Source of the DNA: Halogranum rubrum
Lineage (GTDB): Archaea; Halobacteriota; Halobacteria; Halobacteriales; Haloferacaceae
Assembly: GCF_900114455.1 (NCBI RefSeq)
Contig: NZ_FOTC01000004.1
Coordinates: 151,964-215,963, forward strand
Length of the DNA: 64,000 nucleotides
Direction of reading: 5' to 3'
Made by a program: the position numbers and the translations under genes. This document shows positions 45,211-53,960 of the stretch, piece by piece (the first letter of the stretch is position 1; each line of letters begins with the position of its first letter). The notes under the pieces were generated by a model. It had not been told where the DNA came from and ran no database searches. It saw only the letters and a list, made by a program, of their open reading frames with translations.

Positions 45211-45632
45211 GGTCACGTCGTGTTAACCAACACAGACGCCGACGGCAAAGATTCGTTGGTTAAGTAGGCCGTGCCAGTGTCGACCGAACCTTCGAGTGGT
45301 CCAATTACCTCTGTCGAGCTGTTGTTGCTCGGTCAAGTGGCTCACGCCTTACAGCTGTATCGTCCGATTCCCGCGTAGCGAGGTGGGACGCCGACCCACT
45401 CGCATCGAGAGGCCTGGACGTCGACGAGGCGTACTCGCTGGTCAATTCCAGTATAGTCCCTGAAACACACGTCTCCAAGAAGAAATCGACCCATCACTCC
45501 AAGTTCATCCGTCGCGTCAGTCAGTTATCGGTTTCGTGGTGACCGTTCTTGTATCCGAATTGTACTTTCGCGTGCTGCTAATCACCAGATTAAGATATGA
45601 GAACGACAAAATTCTACGGACGAGAGTTACAG
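45211..45632. other. intergenic region with inverted GTTAACCAAC repeats
   Basis: A divergent promoter region between the leftward small-protein gene and the TRAM gene. GTTAACCAAC at 45222-45231 is repeated in inverted form (GTTGGTTAA) at 45255-45263, with the second copy overlapping the likely TATA of the leftward gene. A TATA-like GATTAAGAT lies at about 45589-45597 for the TRAM gene. The rest (45270-45580) shows nothing recognisable. Confidence 0.5.
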
Positions 45633-46040
45633 ATGCAAATTCCAGACAACTTACTCTGTCTCTTCAGTGCTCGTGTAGATGAGCAGCGAGACTCGTACGT
45701 TCTCGAAGTGCCGAAACAGGAAGTGACAACAGGCGGTGTCCAAGTGGGGGATGTTCACCGCGTGGCTGTCTTTGCGACTGACACTACCGACGACACTCCA
45801 ACATCCCACGAAACGGTGCAGAATCGGGAGCGTCTCGCACCGGTCGAGAAAGGCGACCAGCGAACTGTAGATATCGAAGATATCGGAGAACAAGGCGATG
45901 GCATCGCCCGTACCGACCGTGGATACGTTCTTATCGTCCCGGACACTGAACAAGGTGAACGAGTCACTGTCGAAGTCACTGACGTGAGCGAGTCAGTCGG
46001 TTTCGCAGACGTGGTCGAGCGAAAACCCTACTACGAATAG
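45633..46040 (+). CDS. TRAM domain-containing protein
   Basis: 135 residues from the ATG at 45633; haloarchaeal homologues begin M-x-I-x-x-x-LLCLFSA at this point, so the longer frame from 45597 is not preferred. The C-terminal TRAM beta-barrel is DIEDIGEQGDGIARTDRGYVLIVPDTEQGERVTVEVTDV (about residues 80-118). Archaeal TRAM proteins bind RNA, and one acts as a cold-shock-type RNA chaperone. It probably starts about 20 nt into its transcript. Confidence 0.85.
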   Translation: MQIPDNLLCLFSARVDEQRDSYVLEVPKQEVTTGGVQVGDVHRVAVFATDTTDDTPTSHETVQNRERLAPVEKGDQRTVDIEDIGEQGDGIARTDRGYVLIVPDTEQGERVTVEVTDVSESVGFADVVERKPYYE

Positions 46041-46505
46041 CCGAAACTGGATACCGATTTTGATACATATGTGACGCTCAGAGAGACTGTTGACTTCTTC
46101 GAACGCACTCCTCGAGAGCACTCGGTCTGTATCCTGTCAGAGTCGAATCAACGACCGCTCGCTTGTGAGGTCAGTCGTGCTTTTGAGTACCCGGTGACAG
46201 CAAATCCGTGCTCAGACCCAGCGCAAGCGGGGAGTACTTCCTGAACATCATCGGTCTACTCTATCAACCGATTACGGGGCCAGTCGTCAACGTTCGAGGG
46301 GATAACTCGTCGCACTCAGTGAAAGTAGAGCAACCAGAGATGGTGTTAGAGTTCTTCGTGTAGCCAATCTGCAAGGTTCTCTATGACGAACTGGCAACTC
46401 GAACCGCGAGGAGAGCGCACACATCGGTCCGGAGAACGACCTCAGCGAGCACAGATTGTAGTGCCGCACTGTCAGAACGCAGCGGTCGGCGTACGATGGT
46501 CGAGG
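46041..46505. other. interval with a frameshifted gene remnant
   Basis: Between the TRAM gene and the leftward HMA-like gene. The part 46071-46363 has coding character in two successive frames (see separate entry); 46364-46505 shows nothing. Confidence 0.4.
46071..46363 (+). pseudogene. frameshifted remnant, product unknown
   Basis: One frame reads VTLRETVDFFERTPREHSV and further to EVSRAFEYPVTANP. After about 46205-46235 the coding character moves to another frame (EYFLNIIGLLYQPITGPVV and on to a TAG at 46361-46363). Both parts look protein-like, and a single frameshift would join them. I do not recognise the family. Confidence 0.35.
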
Positions 46506-46718
46506 TTACTCTATCTCGTATCCAAGGTCGTGGACGGCCCTCGTGACTGCCTCTTCGGAGGTCAAATCGTGGTCGAACCGAATGGTCGTCTCGCCACTCT
46601 CGTCGTCGACTTCTATGCCCATCACTCCTTCCACGTTCTCCAACTCCGTTCGAATCCTTCGACTCTCGTCCTCGGACTGCAGTTCTCGGACGGTGAAGGT
46701 CACTTCGTTCACGGCCAT
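46506..46718 (-). CDS. heavy-metal-associated (HMA-like) domain protein without CxxC
   Basis: 70 residues with the ferredoxin-like beta-alpha-beta-beta-alpha-beta pattern of HMA proteins (VTFTVRELQSEDESRRIRTELENVEGVMGIEVDDESGETTIRFDHDLTSEEAVTRAVHDLGYEI). The metal-binding CxxC between strand 1 and helix 1 is missing (ELQSEDES instead), so it should not bind copper in the usual way. It is a stand-alone gene; the role is unknown. Confidence 0.7.
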   Translation of the reverse strand: MAVNEVTFTVRELQSEDESRRIRTELENVEGVMGIEVDDESGETTIRFDHDLTSEEAVTRAVHDLGYEIE

Positions 46719-47057
46719 AGTCTCCCTTCGTGTTCCGCTGCAATCACTCTACCTGCGGTGGCATCGGCGGACGTCCGTCGAAGGAACACCCGGTACGGGA
46801 GTGTCGAACGAATACCGCAAAGAGTCCGAAACGGAGTCGACCGGGCCCTGCGGACTTTCGGGTGGCACTTCGACACGACCCAAACACCGACTGTCCCCAT
46901 GCAAGCCGGAGGAGTCAGAAGAACAGACAACAGTAGTACTCTAGAAACGTCAACGCGCTCCGAAACCACTGTTTCCAGATGCTTCGCTTAGTCCGACAAC
47001 CGTCTAGGACGCACCGTGGCGGCAGAGCTAACTACTCACCCGACGACTGACCGCGAG
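46719..47057. other. 339-bp intergenic region
   Basis: Divergent region between the HMA-like and membrane-protein genes. No gene, repeat or strong TATA element is evident. A GTG at 47016 could extend the following gene into it. Confidence 0.4.
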
Positions 47058-47615
47058 ATGAAATCTCCACCCCACGAGGTCAACCGCTCGGACGTCCACC
47101 CCCGCGCCGACCACCGTTTCCTCTCGCCCGGAACGCTGATTCGGGCGTGTCTCCGAGGTTGCACGGGCGGCCTCATTGCTACCCTCGTGATGACGTTGTA
47201 CCGAATGCCGATATTCCGGGCACTCCCGCCCACCGCGGAGTTCTGGGCACAGTACCTCGGCGGCGGCGAGGCCGAACAGTACCCGCTCGAAGGCTTCGCT
47301 CTCCATCTTCTCTACGGCACGGCCGCAGGTGCGGTGTTCGGGCCGGTGTTTACCGTTTGCAACGCCCGAACGACGGTCAACCGCGACGCAGTGGGCGTCG
47401 CCGTCGGGTTGGTGTACGGACTCGCTCTATCAGCGTTCGGAACGCGAGTCGTCTTCCGACACGTACTGAATCAGGAACTGGAACCCGAACACGTCCTCGT
47501 CTTCCACGTCGGCCACGCCATCTACGGATTGACACTCGGGACGTGGCTGAGTTCCAGAGAGCGACTTGGCGACGTGTACGAGAAGGCGGAACCGTCACCT
47601 ACGTCCAAGCGTTGA
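47058..47615 (+). CDS. haloarchaeal multi-pass membrane protein
   Basis: 185 residues from the ATG at 47058 (a GTG at 47016 is the alternative). It has about four membrane segments: GGLIATLVMTLYRMPIF, LHLLYGTAAGAVFGPVFTV, AVGVAVGLVYGLALSAFG and VLVFHVGHAIYGLTLG. The pattern resembles uncharacterised haloarchaeal DUF6789-type proteins. No catalytic motif is seen. Confidence 0.65.
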   Translation: MKSPPHEVNRSDVHPRADHRFLSPGTLIRACLRGCTGGLIATLVMTLYRMPIFRALPPTAEFWAQYLGGGEAEQYPLEGFALHLLYGTAAGAVFGPVFTVCNARTTVNRDAVGVAVGLVYGLALSAFGTRVVFRHVLNQELEPEHVLVFHVGHAIYGLTLGTWLSSRERLGDVYEKAEPSPTSKR

Positions 47616-47712
47616 TTCGAGCGACGGGCGCACGACAGCGCGACCCTTCACCATCGCGGATAGTCACACCGCGTCGGGGCCTTCTCGAATACGTCTGTCT
47701 GTTTACGCATAT

Positions 47713-48954
47713 TCAGATATCTCCATTGATGATCTCTTCGACCCGCTGGTGGTCGAACAGCTGTTCGTCGGCAGCGAACTCCGGATAGAGGTCGCCGTCC
47801 GTATACTCCGGCCACGCGCCGAACTGCTCGGGATACAGTTCCTTGGCAGTCATTTCGAGTTGAAAGAGGTTCATGAGCGGTCCTTGCCACCGCGTTCCCT
47901 GTGGGTACACCCGGTTGTTCTGGACGGCGGCTAACTCGCTTCCGACGGGGTCGTCTTCGAGGTTTTGCTTCAGTGCACCGAAATCGAAGGTTTCCGTCAC
48001 CGTCCACAGTGCGAGTATCACGTCCGGGTCGGCTTCCAGCAACGCCTCCATATCGACTTGCTTGAACGGCCCCGAAATCTGGGCATCGCCGAACGCGTTG
48101 ACTGCGCCGAGCGGTCGAGTGTGGGAGTTCCAGTATCCGGGAGCGTTCAACCTGAGCAGATAGATGGCCGACAGGTCCGTCGAAATAGAGATGTACGCGA
48201 CAGTCGGTCGTTCTGACTCCGGCGGCAGTCCGTCTTCGATAGTTCCGAGTAAATCGTCGTGGACGGACGTGAGCGCCTCGTACCGCTCGCGTTCTCCGTA
48301 CAGCGTTGCGACACGGTCGAACAACTCCCACAGGCTGTAGTACTCGTAGCCCTCGGCCCACTCCTCTGGCGGCGAGGCGCGATAGCTGCTGTAGTAGTTT
48401 CCGAGCCACGGCCCGACGTTGTTCGCTATCTCGTCGATGTCGGATCGGGTCCAGTTGTCCTGCGACGTCACCCACGCGGGGTCCACGAGATGGAGGTCAC
48501 TGTCGAGTTCGTACAACTGTTCTTTCGCGAAGCCGTACTCTCCTGCCTTGTCCGCCCACTCGATTTCGAACTCGTCGAACCCAGCGGTGAAGTACTCGAG
48601 TCCCGCCACGGTTCCGTCCCACCAGAGGTTGTTGATGGTGTCACCCTGACCGAGTGCACTAGCCATATCCGGGAACCACGGGAAGTGGGTGAACACGTTG
48701 GTCGGTGGCTCATCCAGCGTCACCTCACCGACCGGTGACAGCTCGACCGAGTAGCTTGCCTCCGGCGTCGAGGTTTCCGTCTCGGTCTCCTCCGTCTCGG
48801 TGTCCGTCTGTTCTGTCGTCTCTTCTGTTGGTGTCGTGTTGCCCTCAGACTGCCCAGCGCACCCCGCGAGTAGTCCACCCGTGGCGACGACACTCCCGTA
48901 CCGGAGATAGTCTCGCCTCGTCGTCCCGCGACCTTGACCTGTGTCTTCTGACAT
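47713..48954 (-). CDS. ABC transporter substrate-binding lipoprotein, iron-siderophore/heme type
   Basis: 413 residues. A Tat signal (TTRRDYLRYGSVV) and a lipobox ending AGC are followed by a Thr/Glu-rich linker and a two-lobed periplasmic-binding fold of the BtuF/FepB class (PPTNVFTHFPWFPDMASALG; DPDVILALWTV; VQNNRVYPQGTRWQGPLMNLFQLEMTAKELYPEQF). Two DtxR-type boxes in its promoter indicate iron control. No permease or intact ATPase gene is adjacent; only a decayed ATPase fragment lies upstream. Confidence 0.87.
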   Translation of the reverse strand: MSEDTGQGRGTTRRDYLRYGSVVATGGLLAGCAGQSEGNTTPTEETTEQTDTETEETETETSTPEASYSVELSPVGEVTLDEPPTNVFTHFPWFPDMASALGQGDTINNLWWDGTVAGLEYFTAGFDEFEIEWADKAGEYGFAKEQLYELDSDLHLVDPAWVTSQDNWTRSDIDEIANNVGPWLGNYYSSYRASPPEEWAEGYEYYSLWELFDRVATLYGERERYEALTSVHDDLLGTIEDGLPPESERPTVAYISISTDLSAIYLLRLNAPGYWNSHTRPLGAVNAFGDAQISGPFKQVDMEALLEADPDVILALWTVTETFDFGALKQNLEDDPVGSELAAVQNNRVYPQGTRWQGPLMNLFQLEMTAKELYPEQFGAWPEYTDGDLYPEFAADEQLFDHQRVEEIINGDI

Positions 48955-48957
48955 ACG

Positions 48958-48975
48958 CTTTAGGCTCGTCTAATA
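48958..48975. promoter_or_regulatory. DtxR/IdeR-like iron box, proximal (imperfect)
   Basis: Minus strand ATTAGACGAGCCTAAAG: half-sites TTAG and CCTAAA match the DtxR-family pattern imperfectly. It lies immediately before the start codon at 48954. Confidence 0.5.
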
Positions 48976-48994
48976 CCTAATAGCTGCTTTGGAA

Positions 48995-49010
48995 TTTAGG
49001 TTGGCCTAAA
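48995..49010. promoter_or_regulatory. DtxR/IdeR-like iron box, distal (perfect palindrome)
   Basis: TTTAGGTTGGCCTAAA has perfect 6-bp arms and 4-bp centre, close to the DtxR-family consensus TTAGGTTAGCCTAA. Haloarchaea carry DtxR homologues (Idr/SirR), which fits repression of iron uptake. Confidence 0.75.
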
Positions 49011-49026
49011 GTAGAGGAGGGAACGT

Positions 49027-49260
49027 TAGCCTCTCGTCTCGTCGAGTAGCAAAACGTCCATCTCTCGTGTGAGCACTATCGCGAGTCACGCGTTGCTTCT
49101 GTCCGCCCACGAGGTTGCCGACCGCTTGGTCGCACAGGTGTTCGACGTCAGCCAGCGCCCTGGCTCCGCCGACCACTGTGCGGTCTGCGTCGTCGATGGA
49201 CTCGAAGAACCCTGAACGGAGGCCACCGTGAAAGACGCGCTTCTCGCGAGACTGAGTCGC
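49027..49260 (-). pseudogene. decayed siderophore-type ABC transporter ATPase (FepC/BtuD-like) fragment
   Basis: Read on the minus strand, the frame gives HGGLRSGFFESIDDADRTVV, LADVEHLCDQAVGNLVGGQ and KQRVT, aligning with the helical and signature region of FepC-like ATPases (the signature here is VGGQKQR). A frame change then gives EMDVLLLDET, a Walker B remnant. No start, Walker A or full frame remains. It lies upstream of and parallel to the binding-protein gene, so this was once part of an uptake operon. Confidence 0.6.
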
Positions 49261-49779
49261 TATACAGACAGTGTGTAGACCCTTTCAAAGATTTAACTCA
49301 CTCTGTTTAATTTCTCTGTATAGCTCTACCCCAAATCGAGCTATATCCTCTCCGGTTGTCATCTGCTATGTTAGGCAAATTCTTGATACTGTTTAAATTA
49401 GGTCTATATTTCTTGCTTTCGTTGATTATTCGGCACTCTATTTCTCTAACCCATGCTGAAGTCACTCTTATCTCTCTCCCCAGTATCTTGTATATATGAT
49501 ACACAACGTCATTCGTGCTCAAAAACGACTTCTGGAATTCAACCAGGTGTACAGAACTAGCTAGACTATATTTTTGTCGTGCGAAGACGGTCCTGCTAAC
49601 TCAAGGCTCCTGTTACAAACCGGACGCCCTCGAAGTTCTCTCGGCGGGTCGACAGCAGCTACTCCTGGCGCAGCGAAACCTCGGCACTCACGGTGGCGAT
49701 GATCATCGACACACCCTTCGTCAAATCGGGGTCACAGTCGCGTAACTGCTCAGGACGTTTGAGATCTCGGTACGTCTCT
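49261..49779. other. AT-rich interval without a supported gene
   Basis: The section 49270-49560 is unusually AT-rich for this genome. It holds a 71-codon minus-strand frame (49307-49522) that is basic and Asn/Ile-rich, unlike its neighbours. On the minus strand at about 49655-49740 a short protein-like string (DLTKGVSMIIATVSAEVSLRQE) may be another relic. I call nothing here. Confidence 0.4.
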
Positions 49780-50892
49780 TCACTCCTGGAAGCCATCTTC
49801 GAAGACGAACGTCCCGTCTCGTTGCACGGGTTCGCCGTCGAATTCGATGACTGAATCGTCGCTCATGTCGACGATCATGTCCATGTGAATCGCGCTGTCG
49901 TTTCGGACGTGTGCCGGTCCGACTGTCTGCTCGTATGCTTGCCCGAGTGCGAGATGAACGGTATCTCCCATCTTCTCGTCGAAGAGCATGTTGTAGGTGA
50001 ACTGTGTGATATCTCGGTTCATTCCGATTCCGAGTTCACCGATTCGACGCGCACCTGCATCCGTGTCGAGGACAGCGGCCAACACGTCTTCGTTGCGTTC
50101 TGCTGCATACTCGGTTACGACGCCGTCGACGAACGAGAGCGAGACGTCCCGCAGTTCGTGTCCCTGTGCGACGAGTGGTTTGTCGAAGACGACGGTCCCT
50201 TCGACACTCTCGACGACTGGTGCGGTCGAGACCTCACCACCAGGCATGTTGTGTTGTCCGTAGTCGTTGACCACCCGCATTCCCGCGACGCTCATCGAGA
50301 GGTCGGTTCCGTTGCCAGTCGCGATACGAACGTCTGCTGCCGCGTCGAGGAGGTCGACTAGTTGCTGCTGCTGTCGTCCCTGTTCGTCCCAGTCGCGATT
50401 GGTCGCGTCCCAGACGAACGCGCGGTGTTCCGCGGTACTCATCGACGCGGCTTGTGCGTCTGCGGGCGTCGGGTACTGTGTCGTCACCCACCGGGATGCG
50501 AGTCTGGCCTCCCGAATCGCTTGTCGTGCGCTCTCGTACGCCGCCCGTTTCGTGGGGTCGACGTCGCTCGTCTCGTGTGTGTTCGTCGCTCCTCTAATCG
50601 TGATGACGACGTCCGAGCGCTCTATCGCAGACAGGAGGTGCGGTTCCAGAGCGGGTTCACTGGTCGCAGTGAGATACGCGCGCTCGAAACGAGGGTTCTT
50701 CGTCACGGTCATCGCCGTCGCATCCCGGCGTGCGATTTCGTCGTAGAGCGCGACGACGAGGTCTTCGGCCGCGTGTGGAGCGATGATGAGGACTGCATCG
50801 CCAGCACCGATGTCGGTCGAGTGCGAGGCGAGAATCTCTGCCTGCGTCCGTAGAGCCGATTCCATCGACTGCCTCTCTTCGTGTGGTTGCAT
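49780..50892 (-). CDS. M29-family aminopeptidase
   Basis: 370 residues. The N-terminal alpha/beta domain (AGDAVLIIAPHAAEDLVVALYDEIARRDA) and C-terminal metal domain match the AmpS/aminopeptidase T family. Candidate metal ligands are the Glu in MPGGEVSTAP, the Glu in IGELGIGMN, His in DTVHLALG, His/Asp in IHMDMIVD. It removes N-terminal residues from peptides in the cytoplasm. The gene starts 11 nt after the class V aminotransferase stop, so the two form an operon. Confidence 0.87.
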   Translation of the reverse strand: MQPHEERQSMESALRTQAEILASHSTDIGAGDAVLIIAPHAAEDLVVALYDEIARRDATAMTVTKNPRFERAYLTATSEPALEPHLLSAIERSDVVITIRGATNTHETSDVDPTKRAAYESARQAIREARLASRWVTTQYPTPADAQAASMSTAEHRAFVWDATNRDWDEQGRQQQQLVDLLDAAADVRIATGNGTDLSMSVAGMRVVNDYGQHNMPGGEVSTAPVVESVEGTVVFDKPLVAQGHELRDVSLSFVDGVVTEYAAERNEDVLAAVLDTDAGARRIGELGIGMNRDITQFTYNMLFDEKMGDTVHLALGQAYEQTVGPAHVRNDSAIHMDMIVDMSDDSVIEFDGEPVQRDGTFVFEDGFQE

Positions 50893-50903
50893 GACTGTTG
50901 TGT

Positions 50904-52037
50904 TTACCTATCGAATTCGACGATAGCGTCGAGAACGGCGTCCATCTCCTCGGGCGTATTGTAGAAGTGTGGCGACAGGCGAATGCCACCGGCACGGGAA
51001 CTCACGTTGAACCCAGCGTCGAGCAGTGACGATTCGATGCGCTCGGGAGTCTCGACCTGTACGTTGACGACACCACCTCGCTGGTCGGGGTCGACTGGCG
51101 AATGGACGTCGTACCCTCGGTCGATTGCCCCATCGATCAGTTGTTGAGTGTACTCGACGACGCGTTCTCGGACTGTGTCGACTCCCACCTCCTCGATGAG
51201 GTCCATGCCCGCGCTCGCTTGATAGGCGTTCGGTGCTGGAGGCGTTCCGAGTTCGAACCGTCGTGCGCCATCGGCGAACTGTGGATTTTCCGTCTCACCG
51301 TCAAAGATGTCGTCGACGCCGAACCAGCCCATATTGAACGGTTCGAGTTCGTTGGCGAGGTCGTGGTCGACGTAGAGAAACGAGATGCCGGGCCCGCCGA
51401 GGAGGAATTTGAGCGTGCCCGCGACGAGCATATCTATCTTCTGGGCTTTGACGTCGATAGGCACCACGCCGACCGATTGGTACGCGTCCAAGAAGAGATA
51501 GCCACCGACCTCGTGAACCGCGTCGGCGACAGCCTCGACGTCCATCAGCCCGCCGGTGAACGAGTACGCGTGTGACCCGCAGACCATGAGCGTCTCTTCA
51601 CTCAGTTCTGCTTCGTACCGGTCGGTCGGGACGACTGTCCCGTCGACCGAGTTGGCGACGCGGAGTGTCGCTCCTCGCTTCGCTTGTGCTCGCCAAAACT
51701 GCGGCAGCGTCGGATACTCCAAATCGCTCGTGACGATGTCACTCCGCTCGTCGTACTCCAGGGCACTCGCCACCTGCGCGAACGCTTGCGTGGCACACGA
51801 GAGGACGGCAATCTCTTCGGGTTCTGCGTTGATGAGCGCCGCAAACTGCGCTTTCGCTTGGTTCACTTTCGCGAGCCACGTCTCCCACGGGTTTCCCGAC
51901 TTGACCCAGACGCGTTCGCACTCGCGACGGGCAGCGAGTCCTCGATACGGAATCGGCGAGGCCGAACAGTTGTTGAGGTGTGTTCGACCCTCTTCGGCGA
52001 GTGCTGGAAACTCTGCTCGCCACGCTTCGGTCGGCAT
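50904..52037 (-). CDS. class V aminotransferase/cysteine desulfurase-like PLP enzyme
   Basis: 377 residues from the ATG at 52037; TATA ACATATAACG (plus strand, 52061-52070) is 24-33 nt away, so the longer frame is rejected. PLP features are HLNNCSASPIP, VCGSHAYSFTGGL, FLDAYQSVGVVPIDV (Asp and Gln that hold the cofactor) and AGTLKFLLGGPG with the Schiff-base lysine. It is more like isopenicillin-N-epimerase or selenocysteine-lyase relatives than SufS; no desulfurase cysteine loop is obvious. It likely acts on amino acids released by the neighbouring peptidases. Confidence 0.87.
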   Translation of the reverse strand: MPTEAWRAEFPALAEEGRTHLNNCSASPIPYRGLAARRECERVWVKSGNPWETWLAKVNQAKAQFAALINAEPEEIAVLSCATQAFAQVASALEYDERSDIVTSDLEYPTLPQFWRAQAKRGATLRVANSVDGTVVPTDRYEAELSEETLMVCGSHAYSFTGGLMDVEAVADAVHEVGGYLFLDAYQSVGVVPIDVKAQKIDMLVAGTLKFLLGGPGISFLYVDHDLANELEPFNMGWFGVDDIFDGETENPQFADGARRFELGTPPAPNAYQASAGMDLIEEVGVDTVRERVVEYTQQLIDGAIDRGYDVHSPVDPDQRGGVVNVQVETPERIESSLLDAGFNVSSRAGGIRLSPHFYNTPEEMDAVLDAIVEFDR

Positions 52038-52134
52038 ACCAACGAGGTCGATTCGAGTGCACATATAACGAGCGGGTTTGTGTCTCGTTCTCACATAGCA
52101 ACTGTTTAGTCACCGACCTGAGAGAGTACTGGCG

Positions 52135-53277
52135 ATGGAAGCCCTAGTCATCGGTGGCGGCATCATCGGAGTGGCAACTGCCTGCCATTTGGCCGAGCGC
52201 GACGTCGACGTGACCGTAATCGAGAAGTCTCACGTCGGCGCCGGGAGCACTGGTCGCTCGGGAGGTGGCATTCGAGTCCAGTTCTCGACGTCCGTAAACG
52301 TCGAACTCTCGTTGGCGAGCAAGCAGGTGTGGGATACGTTCGAAGACGAGTTCCACACCGACATCCGCCGCCGCCGTATCGGCTATCTCTTTCTCGCACG
52401 GACCGAAGAGACGGCCGAACAGTTACGTCGTGACGTGGGGATGCAGAACGCCTTCGGTGCGACCACGGAGTTGTTGACACCCGAGGAGGCGGCCGAGTAC
52501 TGCCCGAAACTCTACACCGACAAGTTCGTCGCGGCGTCGTACTCTGCTTCCGACGAGTTCGTCGACCCGAACCTCGCACTCACGGGCTACGCCGACCGCG
52601 CTCGCGAACTCGGCGTCGAGTTCCTCGTCGACGAAGTCGTCGACATCCGCGTCGAAGATGGGGCGGTAGTCGGTGTCGAGACGCCGACGCGAAAACTCGA
52701 CGCGGAGTACGTCGTCAACGCCGCTGGTCCGTGGGCAGGCAACGTTGCGGCGATGGCTGGAGTCGAGTTACCGATCACACCGGAGTTACATCGGTTGGCC
52801 TTCGCGAGACCGGACGAACCGCTCCCCGAGTACGTCCCTCTGACTATCGACCTTGACTCCGGTGCGGTGTTCAGACCCGAAGAAGACGACGTCGCCGCTA
52901 TCGGCGGTCACTTCGACGACCATCCACCCGCAGACCCCGACAACTTCCCACAGAAAATCGGCTTAGAGTGGACGATGAAAGCACTCGAAGGCGTCGCCGA
53001 CGTCTGTGGATACTTCGGCCCCGACTCCGCGGTTACGAACGGACTGACCGGCCTCTACGCGATGACGCCGGACACCAATCCGATCATCGAAGAGACGCTC
53101 CCCGGGTTCGTCAACGCCGTCGGGTTCTCGGGTCACGGGTTCATGCACGCGCCCGCGACGGGCAAACTGGTCGCCGAACTCATCGTCGACGGCGAAGCCT
53201 CACTCGTCGATATCTCTACGTTGTCGAGCGACCGATTCGAGACGGCATCTCCGTCTGCCGAGCAGAACTTCATCTGA
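52135..53277 (+). CDS. FAD-dependent amine/D-amino-acid oxidase (DAO family)
   Basis: 380 residues from the ATG at 52135; TATA CTGTTTAGTC at 52102-52111. FAD motif VIGGGIIGVATACHLAERDVDVTVIEK opens the protein, GRSGGGIRVQF follows, and VNAAGPWAGNVA and GLYAMTPDTNPIIEETLPGFVNAVGFSGHGFMHAPATGKL are typical of the sarcosine/glycine oxidase and glycine-cleavage-like DAO group. It oxidises a secondary or primary amine and may yield an imine. It is divergent from the class V aminotransferase gene. Confidence 0.87.
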   Translation: MEALVIGGGIIGVATACHLAERDVDVTVIEKSHVGAGSTGRSGGGIRVQFSTSVNVELSLASKQVWDTFEDEFHTDIRRRRIGYLFLARTEETAEQLRRDVGMQNAFGATTELLTPEEAAEYCPKLYTDKFVAASYSASDEFVDPNLALTGYADRARELGVEFLVDEVVDIRVEDGAVVGVETPTRKLDAEYVVNAAGPWAGNVAAMAGVELPITPELHRLAFARPDEPLPEYVPLTIDLDSGAVFRPEEDDVAAIGGHFDDHPPADPDNFPQKIGLEWTMKALEGVADVCGYFGPDSAVTNGLTGLYAMTPDTNPIIEETLPGFVNAVGFSGHGFMHAPATGKLVAELIVDGEASLVDISTLSSDRFETASPSAEQNFI

Positions 53278-53570
53278 GCATCGTTCACCTGCTGTTTCTC
53301 CGATACGTAGTCCGGTCGTGAGCGAGCACTGGCGTGTCGTACTGTCCAGCGGTCTCTCCACGATTCACTCACAACTACTGTTCCCACTATTCGCGTGTAG
53401 GCGTCGGTACTCGTTTTCGTCGAAGGAGGGAGGATGACAGCAACGGGGACGTGGGTGCCTCTGAAACTCACCGTGGTCTCCAACTCCTGTTGGACGGTGA
53501 TGGGTGACTCGCGACGCCAACCTCGGTGGGTGGCGTGATTGCACCGGTTCGTCGGGGAAGACGACCGGTG

Positions 53571-53957
53571 CTAGTGGTTGACCGCTTCGGCCTCGATTTC
53601 GAGCAGTAGCTCTGGCCGTGGTAACGTTTCGACTTCGATGAGCGTCGTCGCGGGTCGGACGTCACCGAAGAACTCTCGATGTGCATCGCCGATTGGCTCC
53701 CAGAGGGAGAAGTCGGCGACGTAGATTCGGGTGAGGATGACGTCCTCCGGCCCGGCATCGAGTTCGGCCAGCGACTCGCCGATCGTTTCGAGGATATGTC
53801 TCGCCTGTCGGTAAGGGTCATCGACACCAACGACCTCCCCATCTTCGACCGCCGACGTCCCAGAGACGCGAATCTGGTCACCGATGCGGACGGCCCGCGA
53901 GTAGCCGAACGTCTCTTCCCACGTCGTCCCGGTCGAATACTCCCGACGGTCGTTCAT
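53571..53957 (-). CDS. RidA-family enamine/imine deaminase
   Basis: 128 residues. RidA features: YSRAVRIGDQIRVSGTSAVE, RQARHILETIGESLAELDAG, VRPATTLIEV (the conserved arginine that holds the substrate carboxylate) and LLLEIEAEA. It hydrolyses reactive imines and enamines formed by PLP or FAD enzymes, which fits its neighbours. It starts 3 nt after the binding-protein stop, so it is cotranscribed with it. Confidence 0.9.
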   Translation of the reverse strand: MNDRREYSTGTTWEETFGYSRAVRIGDQIRVSGTSAVEDGEVVGVDDPYRQARHILETIGESLAELDAGPEDVILTRIYVADFSLWEPIGDAHREFFGDVRPATTLIEVETLPRPELLLEIEAEAVNH

Positions 53958-53960
53958 GGA

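Noticed and set aside
49307-49522. 71-codon minus-strand frame in the AT-rich interval
   Set aside because: Basic, Asn/Ile-rich, no recognisable domain and no clear promoter; may be relic foreign DNA but not supportable as a gene.
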